From Fragilariopsis cylindrus CCMP1102 (Eukaryota; Bacillariophyta; Bacillariophyceae; Bacillariales; Bacillariaceae), in the NCBI GenBank assembly GCA_900095095.1, contig FMBT01000311.1, positions 372,001 to 436,000 on the forward strand: DNA of 64,000 bases, given 5' to 3'. Made by a program: the position numbers and the translations under genes. This document shows, one piece after another, positions 41,759-53,700 of this stretch. Numbering within the stretch: position 1 is the first letter of the stretch; each line of letters starts with the position of its first letter. The notes beneath the pieces are model-generated. The model was not told the origin of the DNA. It saw only the letters and a list, made by a program, of their open reading frames with translations, and searched no databases.

Positions 41759-44700
41759 ATGATGAACGGCGGCGGATCGAGTATGAATATGACCGGTGGT
41801 GGTTCTTCTTCGGCAGTAGAAACAACATCTGGTTCTCAATTGAACGATGCGAAACTTTCTATATCTAATTTAGAGAAACAATTCGCCGCTCCATTGGGGC
41901 AACGGCTAGTAATGGGGGTCCAAATCTCTGCTAGCTGTTTAGAAGGTGGTGTCGATGCTGTATCAAAACGTGCCAGACAAATGCAGCAACAACAACAACA
42001 ACAATTCCAAAGCTCAAGCAGTATGAATATGCGGAGTACAAGTGATGGAGGGGGTGGAAGTGAAAGTAATGGCGGTATGACGACTATCGATTTCAATGAT
42101 AATAATAATAGTAATAATAATAGTAATAATAATAATAATACCGCAGACAATGCCAATAATGGTGGAGCGGATGTTTTTTCCTTCTTAGATGATGAAGGAA
42201 ATTCAAACAATATGCCTCAACCCACAACTACTAATAATAAAAAAGGATTTGGGATGGGATTCTTAAAAAAAGTTGCCGCCCGTACAACCGATACACTTGA
42301 ACGTGGGATGCAGGGTTTAGCAGTTCGAATGGATCAAGGTAAAAATGCTGATTTGGTACGTGTTGCAATTTATGATCCAACAACTAATGAATTATTGGGT
42401 GTCACTGAACGTTTACCGGTTCCGGGAACCAATAATGGGGATAATACACAACAGCAACAACAACAACAAGCTCCAACAAAAGATATTCGGTTCGAGGTAC
42501 CGGTATGGATTCCTGGTTCACGACGACAACAATCTCTTTTGTTGAAGGTTTGGATCCAATCAGGTGCCAGCCTTGTATTGCAATCAGCTAAATCTGCTAA
42601 AAATTACTTGTTAGGAAGTGCTATAGTTAATTGTCAAGCATTGTCGGAAGGAGTTACAGCTGTTGCACTCACTATGACGACGACGACACCTCAAACACAA
42701 CAACAACCACAACCACAATTACAATTATGTATTTTACCTGATCCGAAGTTTAGTCCTATCCTAACAAGAGGTTGGGCTTTAACTGATCCAGACATGTCTG
42801 GATATTCAAGTACACTGAATTATTTACCATTGGATCAATCATATATCTTTCCTGGAAAGCAACCGAATCATTGGTTGATTGCACATGAAAGAGCAACAGA
42901 ATCAACTATACCCCTACCGATTGCAGCGGCGATGACACAATTGGCAGCAAATGCATGTACCAAATCTTTGGATCATGCGAAGTCCGTTGCGCGGATCTTA
43001 AGAAATAATCGTCATGATTATAAAGACCCGATGCATAAAGCTACTTGTAATATTGGTTTGGTCGGTGTTGTCCCTTCACCTAATAGATCGGGTGTAACTG
43101 CTGCGAACATTAGTCTAGCCTGGAGACGTCCCGATTCGATGTTTGAATTTGAAATTGCTGTAAATGAATCGTTACCAATCGTTCCTTCGAATGGACCGAC
43201 ACCGGGAGGCTTTGGCTCCGTGAAACGAACATTTTATCCAAAATTGTGTTCACCAGATCGTGGGGATCATATTCTACCTGGTATATTACAAGCTTATGGT
43301 GGTAAGTCAAGTCAAATATATATCTTTTTTAAAAGCATAATTTTTTCGTCGTATTTATTTCACCGCTTTATTGACATACGATCATTTATTTATCTATTTA
43401 TTTGTCTATCTTTGCTGAAGGTAAAATGCCATCGTCTGGATACTTGTTGGGTGGAGTATATTTCTGTGTTGCAGTTCAAACGACAGGTTTTGGTGGTATC
43501 GATCCTACTAGCCCAGATGGTGCACCTGCTATTGAATTATGGGAAACTGTTTTGGGATTAGAGGCCTTTGTAAACAAATCAACCACCACTCCTACCACCA
43601 TACAAGTGCCCTTACGCAAGGGTATTGATGATGTTGGACATTTGTTGTTACAAATCCAAGTAACGTTACCCGAAGGTCAACAGCAACCAGCAAATGGAAA
43701 TTACATGGCAACCCTACCGGCAACAGATGGATTGATATCCCTGGTCGGGATGGATAGTTTATCAGACGGTGTAAAACCCTACCTAGATAGTATGCCCTCT
43801 ATGACAGGCACCGCCTTACGACATCAGCAATTGAATACCATGGGATACTTTTTCACGACACAATACATGGACCAGCACCTGGCATTACGACAATCGGCGT
43901 GCGATGCTTTCCAGGAACGTGCTCGTCGATACAAACATGCCCTATTTCAACCAGAAAAGGATGCGCCACCACATACACTCAGAACTCCTAAAAATTTCAG
44001 ACCGAGTTCTAGCCGTATCACCACTCTGTTGAGCGGTATTCCCTTTAATTGTCACATCGCTTCATTGAACATCAATGTTATGGACGCCATCCATCCAAAA
44101 GCAACATCTTCTTCTGCGACGGCCGCATCGGAATATCCTGGAGCGTCGTTTCACAACATCACCTGTGGTGCTCCTGCTGATCATGCACGCGGATTCGGTA
44201 ACATCCTCACGAATGTTAGTCACAAGAATGTGAGTGGTGGGCTTCGGCGACTTGAGGCCCAAAGATCAGAATGCGCAGCTCAATTACAACAAGCCCAATC
44301 AATGTTGATCGCAGGTGTGGGTCAGTATCTCACACATGCGCGCAAAGCGGGTGGTGCAGTGAACCACGTACCAGCACGTCATGCCGAAATCCAACAACTC
44401 CGATGGAAAGTCTTCGAGGGTGTTCATAATCTCCACCATGTAACGTGGATGTGTGGAGTCCGCCGTGCCAATGTCTTTTCTCAATCGCTCGGCTTAGCTC
44501 TATCGAGCTTCCTAGCAAGTCTTAGTGACAAAAACAAATGCGCTGCTGGTTGGCCTGACTTATGGGCAAGACATGGATTTATGGTCTGCTTTGAGGGTTT
44601 GTTGAGTGCAGTTGGGAAAGAATTAGGTATGATCGAAGATGCGAGTGTTGCCATCGCTATGCTCAGGATGGTTCATATCGTTCTCGTTCCAGCAGACAAT

Positions 44701-45612
44701 GGGATCCCCGAGGGTGCAGTCAAAATTCCATCTTCACCTTATCTAAGGTGGACCAACCTAACCGCATCTGGAGGAGAAGGAAGTGCACGAAAATTTGTGG
44801 TACAAATCGGTATTGACCGTGGCTACTACCTTGAGAGAATCCCAGCTCCGCTTCAAAACAACGCATCTGTTCGTTTGTATCCCATCCTATTCGAAGTGGG
44901 TGTCGATATAAGACAAGCCGGTAGCAATCTAATAAAGAAGAACCAGAACAACCAATCTTCTGGAGGGGGTGGTAGCGGTAGTATCGTTGACGACGGTGAA
45001 GAAGATGACGTGGGTATTGTTGACGACGATGTTTTGGTGGCTCTCAACTACGAAGCTATGAGAAAGATGAACTGTTACGCACACGCACTTTCGCCGCAAC
45101 AAATTTCATTAGATAATGTTCACGCTGCTATGGAACGAGTCTTTTCTCCAGACCAGTCGACCTCTAATTTCAACAACCCGGATAAAGACCAACTACCTAT
45201 CCATCCATCATTGGTAGCGTTGCATTCCCATATTATGTCGTCTGCGGGGAAGATGAGCCATAGCATTTTGGATGAGGCGGCGACAATCGCGCAGCAATTG
45301 GGTGGAGGAGGTCTCGTATTTTGTAAATCCGGAAAAGATCGAACCGCAATGCACTTGACATACAAACAATGCCAATTCGCCGGTCGTTATCGTGGTAATA
45401 CTGACAACCAAGCTATTTTAAGAGACGCCCATCTCCTTCGTCTACACGGTACTCGATTGCCCATTTGCGAAAAGAATGTCGGTCAGGCCCTATATGCATT
45501 TAATTCATTGCAGGTCAAATTTATGCCAGAGAATTTAAAACCTCCACCCAACACCTTAGCTGGATTTTTGAAGGGAGGTGAAATCTTCAAGGGCGGTGGT
45601 ATCGAAAGTTAA
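41759..45612 (+). CDS. INPP4-like phosphoinositide 4-phosphatase
   Basis: The gene has two exons, 41759-43301 and 43421-45612, with a 119-nt intron (GTAAGT donor, GAAG acceptor) keeping phase; the product is 1244 residues. The catalytic loop near residue 1149 reads CKSGKDRTAM, a CX5R signature very close to the CKSAKDRTSM of inositol polyphosphate 4-phosphatases, which remove the 4-phosphate of PI(3,4)P2. It is followed by TYKQC and FAGRYRGN, also family-like. The N-terminus (about 200-330) has a C2-like segment, LVRVAIYDPTTNELLGVTERLP then FEVPVWIPGSRRQQ, suited to membrane binding. Early Gln, Asn and Gly runs are low complexity. A long helical middle region (about 650-950) has no assigned domain. 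The start at 41759 follows a GTG-initiated open stretch. It is probably cytosolic and recruited to endosomal or plasma membranes. Confidence 0.85.
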
Positions 45613-46976
45613 AATCCGTCGTCGTATGGTGTCGCTTTTTAATAAGAGTTCAAAAGGAAATAATCATTCAACGAAAGGAGAGTCGCGAAATTGCGAATTC
45701 TTTTAGAATCTTTACAAGAAGGACCAATAATCGATAGTTCGTATCTATTTTTTGACTTAAATTTTATAACTTATATCTCAGTCCTTCTGAAGTTCAAGTT
45801 TCATATCCATGTCGGACTAGTAAATTGATTACATGTAGTTGTTGAACCATGGAATATATGTGTTCAAGTAAGTGCTTATCTTTTTTACTACTTGTGTCAT
45901 ATGTTAGTCACTTCTATTCCTACACAGTATAAAAACTGAGCACCATAGCTCAAACACATCAGTCAGAACGATAATTTCGATAGGGTTATATTGTATCAAC
46001 TCTTTATGTTATTGAATGATAGAATTCTATGTACTGGTATTGATACTATTGCATCTAGACTATACAATTCAAGGTTTTACAGTGCCTATTCTCTGACTGT
46101 GTTTTCTCTGATGTCGACTACTGTTAGTTAGCTTAAGACAGGATCCTATTCTTCTTCTTATTACATGTTGCAATATTCTCCTGTTTATGGCTGATACCAT
46201 CCGATCCTTTATGTATTCTGCAAAGCTAGCTCATAACAAAAAGTAGCATATAAATATGTCATTCAAGTCCCCACCAAATCCATAGCAGATATGAAGATGA
46301 CCCATTTATGAATGCCAATTGGTTCCAAATCACATCAAAACATAGTGCTGTAATATGTGGACATTATAATGTTCACAAGTAAGGAGACTGCACCTGTATT
46401 ATTGGTTGGAAAACTCTCATCTGGGTCAATCCAACTTTGTCTAGCATCCAGATGAGTTGGAACCTCCATGTCCATCAAAAATGGATGACGATCATGGGGT
46501 GCTGATTGTCTTGAAGAAGTCAGGCTTGTTGCTTCAAAGCCACAACAAGATACAGTTACTACTACAGTGTGGGATATATAGTGTCAGGCATATTTGATAA
46601 TGGGGATGCTTCCAATGGAGAGCTTCCTGAAGTGCATCTAAGGTAGATTAGTGATAGAAGTAGACTTTTATGATGATCCGTACAAGATCTTCAGATCCAC
46701 TGAGAGTGATTTTGCTGTTTTCAGTAAGTAATTAGTTATGAAATGTGATTTAAGAGCGACGTACAGACGTTTTCAAGTTGTGTATGCAACTAACGTCTTT
46801 TGTCTTTTCTGTTTCGACGACGATCGAAAGACAGACAGTCAGACATAGATTCTGGCGCGCCATTCGCGATAATAATGTGTGAGAGTGAGTCAGGCAGTCA
46901 TATCACGTCCTTTTTCCAAAGTCGATTTTGAAAAACAACATAAATCTTAATTTTCGAAAATAAGAAAGGAAACAAA
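45613..46976. other. Intergenic region, 1.36 kb
   Basis: No gene is supported. Positions about 46270-46620 read in several frames with protein-like text broken by stops, which could be an old insertion, but no transposon signature, terminal repeat or target duplication was found. A TGGCGCGCCA palindrome lies at 46853-46862. Confidence 0.4.
46853..46862. promoter_or_regulatory. TGGCGCGCCA palindrome upstream of HRDC gene
   Basis: This is a perfect palindrome, 115 bp before the ATG at 46977 and identical to 6607-6616. The GGCGC core resembles E2F sites. Regulatory function is inferred. Confidence 0.35.
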
Positions 46977-47748
46977 ATGGCAGCACCACCATCAACAACT
47001 GGTGCCATCGAGGAGGAGGGACTTTCCGCCTACGAGCGTCTGCGACTCGTCAAAATAGCTCGGAACAAAGCACGTTTGGAGTCCCTCGGCCTTGCGACGA
47101 AAGCCCCTCTTCGAAATCGCCTCAAGAGCTGTAGCAACAAACCACGAAAAAGGAAAGCAAAAGCAGAAGCAACAGCAACAGCAACGACGATTGTTGACAG
47201 AAACGGCAACTCCAGACAACATCAACAGCTAGGGAGATCGAGCGAACGATTGAAAAAGAACAAAAACGCACAGGCCCATCACCAAACGGCTTCGCTCGTT
47301 GCAGATGTAGAACTCGGAAATGCCAAAGACTGGATGAACAAGCATAGTTTTGGGGATCACAAAGTAAAGAAAAAGAACAACATCAAGTCGTCGTCGTCGT
47401 CGTCGGGAAAGATCCGAGCAGCAACATCAAAAACAACAACGCGGCTGCCAAAGACATCAGCTGCCGAGGCCTTGACACTCGACGATTTGCGGGACTACGA
47501 GAGGGACGCATTTTCTGCTCTGCGAGAATGGAAACGGGCCAGGGGGAGGGAGCTTGGATACAGCAATCCATGCGTAATTTGTCACAACCGAACGTTGGTG
47601 GAAATGTGTCGTTACGTTCCGGACGACGAACAATCATTGCTGCGTGTGTGGGGCATAAGTCTTCCGCGATTGGAACTGCACGGGGAATTGATGCTGGAGG
47701 CACTCGGTCCTTGGCGCAAACAATTGCGGGAGGGGCATGCCAAGCACG

Positions 47749-47779
<31 letters not shown>

Positions 47780-47792
47780 CCGAGGGCAGTAA
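46977..47792 (+). CDS. HRDC-domain protein
   Basis: The ATG at 46977 follows an A-rich leader and gives 271 residues. An N-terminal motif, YERLRLVKIARNKARLESLGL (split here as YERLRLVKIARNKARL and ESLGL), resembles a short conserved helix seen in several plant and algal chromatin proteins. Basic, Lys/Arg-rich stretches (about 48-70 and 120-160) and Gln/Thr runs follow. The C-terminal region, about residues 165-252, reads as an HRDC domain: ALREWKRARGRELG, then NPCVICHNRTLVEMC, then LLRVWGISLPRLELHGELMLEAL. HRDC domains bind single-stranded DNA or partner proteins in RecQ helicases and RNase D; no helicase or nuclease domain accompanies it here. The tail is an Asn run from AAC repeats (47749-47780). 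A nuclear DNA- or RNA-associated role is inferred. Confidence 0.72.
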
Positions 47793-48965
47793 CAGTAACA
47801 AAGCCATCACGACAACCGAGACAACAATTGTGACGACGACGAAGAATTGGGTAGATTGTCTTTCGATTCGGTGTCAGAAGCAGATGGAGTTACGATTGTT
47901 ACTGGATTCAGTTTCCGTTTGCGATTACGTGTAGATTGATTTGCTATGGATAGTTAGTTTGATCAATTTTCGAGGAAGCCAGATATCTTCTTCTTCATTC
48001 TTGTTGACATTGTTGTTGTATGTATATTGCCGCTTCGCATAGACTTTAGATGATCCGATATTATGAAACATTGTTTTTGTATTGTTTGTGATCAAGAAAT
48101 CAAAGTTGGTTCGTTTTGGCTTTTTGTTGAGTTGGGTGACAAAAATGATGAAGAAATCAAAGTTGGTTGGTTTTGTATTCTTCTTTGGTAGTAGTAGTAG
48201 TGCTGGTGGTGTAGCATTTTTTTGGTTTTGTGGAGTCATGTGTGTACATGTTATATTTACGAAAGAAAATCAATTTCATGCATTGCGTGTGTCTAAATCC
48301 CAAGCAATACAGTAGATGGTTATACAACTGAAGTAGAAGTCTAATCACTAACCCTGCCAGAAAATTGTTCCGTGTTCTTCTAAGACTACTTCCTCCGCGC
48401 AACGCATTTTGCGTACCGGAATATCGTCCGAAAATTAAGAGACGTGAAAGCGCTCTAAAATATCTACCCAATCGACAGGAAATTTAAAAATAAAATGAGT
48501 TTTCGAAAGTTTTCGGATCACTCTCATAGTTTTGTCCGTATCTATTTTCAAAGGATAAACTGGTAGGCAAATTGCGTTGCACGGAGGAAGTAGGATAGGC
48601 CTACTCGTACACAATTCAATTTTAGCTGGAGGGTAGGGGAAATCCAACCCTTCCAAAACATGCATACGACTGTCAATTCGTGGATTCTGTCTGATTGATT
48701 GTCTTATCTTCGTGATTCTTTTCTTTAAAAATCATCATCAAGTAAACGCCGTTGGTGTTTCTTGGTTTTCATCCTCTACCGTAACCGTTACTACTACTAA
48801 CGTTAATACTATTAGTAGAACACATAAAGATTAAATGCCAAAGTTTTCTATTGGTACTTCTACTCTACTCTTTCATTCATATATTTATCTCGAATTCGGC
48901 AACTTAATTGAATTGCAGAAACGGGTATAATATAAAAAACGAACGATTGATAATAATATTATACG
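47793..48965. other. Intergenic region, 1.17 kb
   Basis: No gene is supported. A 25-bp repeat occurs twice at 48094-48118 and 48151-48175. Minus-strand open stretches of 76-104 codons here have no recognisable domain. Confidence 0.45.
48094..48175. repeat. 25-bp direct repeat, two copies
   Basis: A 25-bp unit beginning AAGAAATCAAAGTTGGTT occurs at 48094 and 48151 with a single mismatch, spaced 57 bp. Confidence 0.9.
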
Positions 48966-50552
48966 ATGGAGTCAGCGGACGACGACGGTAGAAGACAAGA
49001 AAGTAATATGAATGACCAACACGAACAACTAGCACGAGCACGGCAGCAAGCTAGACAACAGCATCAACAAGATATGGAGCAGCATTACGAAGATATTAGG
49101 CAACTAGAGCAGCAGCTAGGGTTAGAAGATGTGAGGCAACCACCTGTTATACCTCAAGAAGAACCACAGTTATTGCAATTAATCGACGAAGAAGAATGGT
49201 TTAATATTTATGGCTTGCGAGCTGGTGTCGGCAATAACAACAACGATAATAATACTGATGATGATGAACCTGGACATCGTGGACCTAGACAACGTGAGAT
49301 TCGAAATCGTGTAAAGTCAGAACAGGCCTATCAAAATTATATTCATACCAAAATTTTCAACGAAGAAGATCGTGGCGGTAATAAGCAAAATAATTATGGC
49401 AGTAGAAATAATAATTGTTGTACTAACAGCAAACAACGAAGACGACAACAGCAACTTGATGAATGGGAGCATGATTCAATTGATATAGTAACGATGTCAT
49501 CATCGACGACGACGACGACGACGACGACAAAATCTGTACCTGTCGTGTTTCGAACAAATTTAAAACAATTAGCTTCTCATTCGGATACAGTTTTTACTAT
49601 GGCTTCCAATAAGCATTTATACAACAACACCAACACCAACAACACCATCAACAGTAACAATGATCGTAATAAAAGCAGCAGCAGCAGCAACGACCGGCTT
49701 TCGTTATCTCTTTGCGACTATACAACTGAAAGTGTGAATATATTTTTGAGGGTACTTTTTTTGTCCTCCTCCTTATTTGAGGATAAAAATAATGTTGTGG
49801 CTGATATGAATATTCCGCCAGATTATGTGATTGATTGTTGCCGACTAGCACATTACTTACAGTGTGGACAACTGTTAGATCGGATCGTGGATGAATACTT
49901 ATTGACATCCATCGATAATGATAATTGTCGGTTTTTGTGTAAATTATCAGATCAATTATCATTACCAAATCTATGGGAAGCATCCGTGAACCATATGTTA
50001 TCAAGTTTAGATAGTCTTGACAACAACAACAACAAAAATAACAACGACGACATCGACGAGGATGACGTTGATGATAATAATGAGGATAGTAATAATAATA
50101 ATAATTTGTGGAATGATATGGGACCTGAATTGAACAAAGAAATTCAAGCTTTAAGAGGGATATTAAAATCCTCAAATCGAAAGCAAATTTATTTCTCAAC
50201 GTATCATGAATATTTAGCTTTATTGGCAGAACAACATCAATATTACAAAGAACGGTTACAGGATGCCAAAGATTCCTATACAGTGCGTCTGAATGAAGAA
50301 AAGAAGCTGATACAAGAATTAGATTCATTACAGGAAGAACGTAAATCGAATTGGTTCGGAGGTGGATATTCAAATATTAGATTAGATCGTAAAATTGCTT
50401 GTTTAGAAGATCGTCTAAAGGGCTTAGTGAAAGGAAAAGAATATGTCAAACCAAAAATTGATCGACAAATACGAAAAGTTGACACGTTAAAGACACTATT
50501 AGAGGAACAAAAAAAGATTTTTGGTGGTGGACGAGAGGAAAATAATCAATGA
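48966..50552 (+). CDS. BTB/POZ-like protein with C-terminal coiled coil
   Basis: The ATG at 48966 gives 528 residues. The first 80 residues are Gln/Glu/Arg-rich and helical. A BTB-like region runs about residues 190-365: VVFRTNLKQLASHSDTVFTMA, an Asn/Ser-rich insertion, LSLCDYTTESVNIFLRVLF, VIDCCRLAHYLQCGQLLDRIVDEYLL, DNDNCRFLCKLSDQLSLPNLWEASVNHML. The order of strand, helices and BACK-like helices matches BTB domains, though the opening strand pair is weak. A poly-Asn/Asp insertion follows. From about residue 415 to the end there is a long helix with heptads (YKERLQDAKDS, LNEEKKLIQELDSLQEER, KIACLEDRLKGL) that should form a coiled coil. BTB proteins often dimerise or recruit Cullin-3 ligases. 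It may be a substrate adaptor, but no Kelch, MATH or NPH3 domain is present. (AAC) and (AAT) repeats are frequent. Confidence 0.72.
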   Translation: MESADDDGRRQESNMNDQHEQLARARQQARQQHQQDMEQHYEDIRQLEQQLGLEDVRQPPVIPQEEPQLLQLIDEEEWFNIYGLRAGVGNNNNDNNTDDDEPGHRGPRQREIRNRVKSEQAYQNYIHTKIFNEEDRGGNKQNNYGSRNNNCCTNSKQRRRQQQLDEWEHDSIDIVTMSSSTTTTTTTTKSVPVVFRTNLKQLASHSDTVFTMASNKHLYNNTNTNNTINSNNDRNKSSSSSNDRLSLSLCDYTTESVNIFLRVLFLSSSLFEDKNNVVADMNIPPDYVIDCCRLAHYLQCGQLLDRIVDEYLLTSIDNDNCRFLCKLSDQLSLPNLWEASVNHMLSSLDSLDNNNNKNNNDDIDEDDVDDNNEDSNNNNNLWNDMGPELNKEIQALRGILKSSNRKQIYFSTYHEYLALLAEQHQYYKERLQDAKDSYTVRLNEEKKLIQELDSLQEERKSNWFGGGYSNIRLDRKIACLEDRLKGLVKGKEYVKPKIDRQIRKVDTLKTLLEEQKKIFGGGREENNQ

Positions 50553-50770
50553 TTGATAAAAAATATCGTTTCAATTCACGTTTTGTTGTTAAGACGTATA
50601 TCTTAAGGTTATACACATTTTGCGTCATGAACAACTACCTATTTTAAAGTTAAAGTTGTAAGCATGATGATAGGCAACTAACTATTTTTTGTTTAAAGGC
50701 AATCATAGTAAATTTATTTAATAGTATATTCTAGTAGCTACTAGAAAACCGTCACTTGCCTATTCTTATT
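50553..50770. other. Intergenic region between convergent genes
   Basis: About 220 bp of AT-rich sequence separate the 3' ends of the BTB-like gene and the carrier gene. Nothing else was recognised. Confidence 0.4.
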
Positions 50771-53700
50771 TTATGGTCGTGGGGGTTTGAACAATCCAAT
50801 AGTCTCTATCAAATTTTCTGCATCTAATGCTTTCATTTCAATCCTACTCGACACGCTAGAAAAGGCGGCTCGATAATCGTGCGGATTTACAGGTGCATTG
50901 GTAGGTGGTGCTATTCCTTTAAATCCAATTAGTTGTGATAGCTTTTCATATGCGAATAATGATATACCAAACTGTGGAGCAATCCTACAAACTCGTGGGA
51001 TCGAACCTTGCAAGAAGGCAGCTGGACCTTCATTTTGGTAAACTTTCCGTATGCAGTCACCGATTCCAGTATAAATCTCTTCCCCTGGACGATTTGCAAC
51101 TTGTAATCTAGTCTTTACAAGATCCATAGGATTGGTCAACAGCGATGCCGGAATTGCTGCTAATGTACCTGACATCAATATGTTACCAGATGAAGCACCG
51201 GTCGAACCATCTCTGTTTACTAAATAATCCATACATGCAGCGTACGCAGGAAAGTATATAGCTCCGAATGGGATATCACGCATAAGACAAGCTGCCGCAC
51301 CCTTATACAGACCAGATGCACCTAAATCAGCTACTATCTGAGAAAATGACATTCGATGTAATCCTAAGCCTTTTGGGACGTTAAAACCCTTTTCTTGGAA
51401 TATCCTTGCTGTTTCACCCTGCATCTGCATTCGGATCTTAACAATTTCAAGTGGATTCGTTACAAGCAACTGACAAGCTCCAGCGCATCCACCACTAACA
51501 ATTTCAGTAAGCCCTTGAAAGGATAACCCATCTTCTTTATTGGATAACACACCTCGTAAAAGATCATTCACCGTAAATTTCACGAATTTTTCTGGTCCGG
51601 CGGCCAGCAGTGGTGGAAGAAGTCCACGATACAAACCTTGAAACCCTTCAAGACGTAACACTTTTTGAAAACAATCAAAGGAGCTGTGGTAAAGTCTTGC
51701 TTCATGCCCTGCCGAAATCCTTTGATTCATCATCCGAGTTTTGACTAAATCGAAAGGAAAAACTGAAAATATTGCAAGTCCTCCAGCGAAGCCAGAAAGT
51801 AAGAATTGCGTAGCTTGTGTTATTACCCATTCCTCTAATGACATGGCACCTTGTCGACCATCGTCCTTGGTTCGATTGTATCCGAACCCTTCGTTTGTAG
51901 AAGCTAACGATTCTGGGTAGTTTGGAGGTGGTGCGAACGTAGACATCCCATACCTTCCTTCTACAGCTTCAAGGACATTACTTCCAATCTCTAAACCACA
52001 TACGCTGATCGCATCTTCAGATGAAAGGTATCCATCATGATCCAAATCAAACAAATCAAAAATAATATCGACTTGTTGACGACTCAAACGACCACCAATC
52101 CCTAACACACGATTCGCTACTTTAACGTCATCAGGAGAGACTGGTCCCTTTTTTATTTCACAAGATCGTTCAATTAGATTACAAATAGCTGGTAGCTGTA
52201 CCAGTAAATCCTGGAAGGCTATATAATCGACGTAGGCAAAGTGTCGTGTTCCTAATTTGTTCCGTCGTCGTTCTAAATCAGCGAGGACGGATCTCCTCGA
52301 ATATTCAGCAACTTGTTTGGGTGAATCTCCCTTTATGGTTCCAGCTCTCACTGAAGCAAGTGCAGTCGATTCGGCCGAATCGATGGATGGTTTGCAATAC
52401 AACGATTCTAATCGATCAATGACACCATCTGGAAGTCTCCAACTCGAAGTTGTTGTGAGAACATCGATGAATGTTTCAGCTGGTAGATACCCAATGTGTG
52501 GATCTATCAAACTTTTACCACTACCCGACGAAGATGACGATGACAATGATGATTCTTTTGCCAATTCGTCCACGCGGAACAAAAATGCTTGTCGACCTAA
52601 TTCTCGTTGTAAATCTTGTAAAAATTGTGAAAATTGATGCGTTCGAATGACACGACCGTAACCGAAATGCCGTTCGATGAACTCGCTATTGTTACTACTT
52701 TGATCAAAATATGGTACACTTGTTCTTATATAGGATTCAAAATCTGAACGGGTGATCGTTCCCGTTCTTGATCGGTCCATTAAGATAAATGCAATATCAA
52801 TTTCGGGATCGGGACGTGCCATAAGAAAATGAAAGAAACAAAAGTCCTCCAAGGTAATCCAATTTCTTTCATCATGATACGTCGATGTGGACGACCCTCT
52901 CAATATGCTTTGATATGCATTAGCGATCGATGATAATGCATTCGTCGTTGACGAAGCCGTAGCATCATCTAAGTCGTCGCCGATTACGGACGACCCTCCT
53001 TCTCTTCTTCGTTCTTTCTTAAAGAATTGTAAAAAGTCATCCATGGTCATGAAGAATATTTCTTCTCCGTTATCGTCCATGGCACCCTCGTTTAAGTTGT
53101 TGTCAATGATGGTTTCGACTTCGTCACTATCTATATCAATATCGACAATATCTTCCTCATTTTCTGTACTGCCAACAGGAATAGGAGTCGCCGTCGTCGA
53201 ATTTGGTGTTGATGACTTTGATGTAGTGGCTTCATCAGTGGTAGTAGCAGTTGAAGAAGCGTATTTACGATACATCCGTTTCATATTATGACTTGGTAAA
53301 ATCTTGTGTATAAACGTATGTCGATCAATACGGAAACATTCCAATTTATCTGTAGCGGCAACAACGGAAGCGGAATGATTCCTACCAAATAAGAATCCAC
53401 CTTCACCGAACATTTTCGGGCGTCCTAATGTCGCCGGATTAACTGTTTCGTAGAAAACATCAGCATGACCATTTCTTATCACATACAAGTATGACTTTTT
53501 GTCATTTTGTTTTTGTTTTTTTGATTCAACAACAAGACTACTGTGGGGATTATTCTTTCTTTCGTCAACGTTGTCGTCGGTGTCGTCAGCCTCGTCTACC
53601 ATCATCGATGCTGTCGTTGTTTTATCGTTCAACAACGACAAGTCATCGATATCGGCAGGACAACTGTCATCATCGGCATCAAAGTATTCGTCGTATTCGT

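Noticed and set aside
45613-46976. Transposable element remnant
   Set aside because: Protein-like text between stops hints at an old element, but no reverse transcriptase, transposase, terminal repeat or target duplication could be identified.
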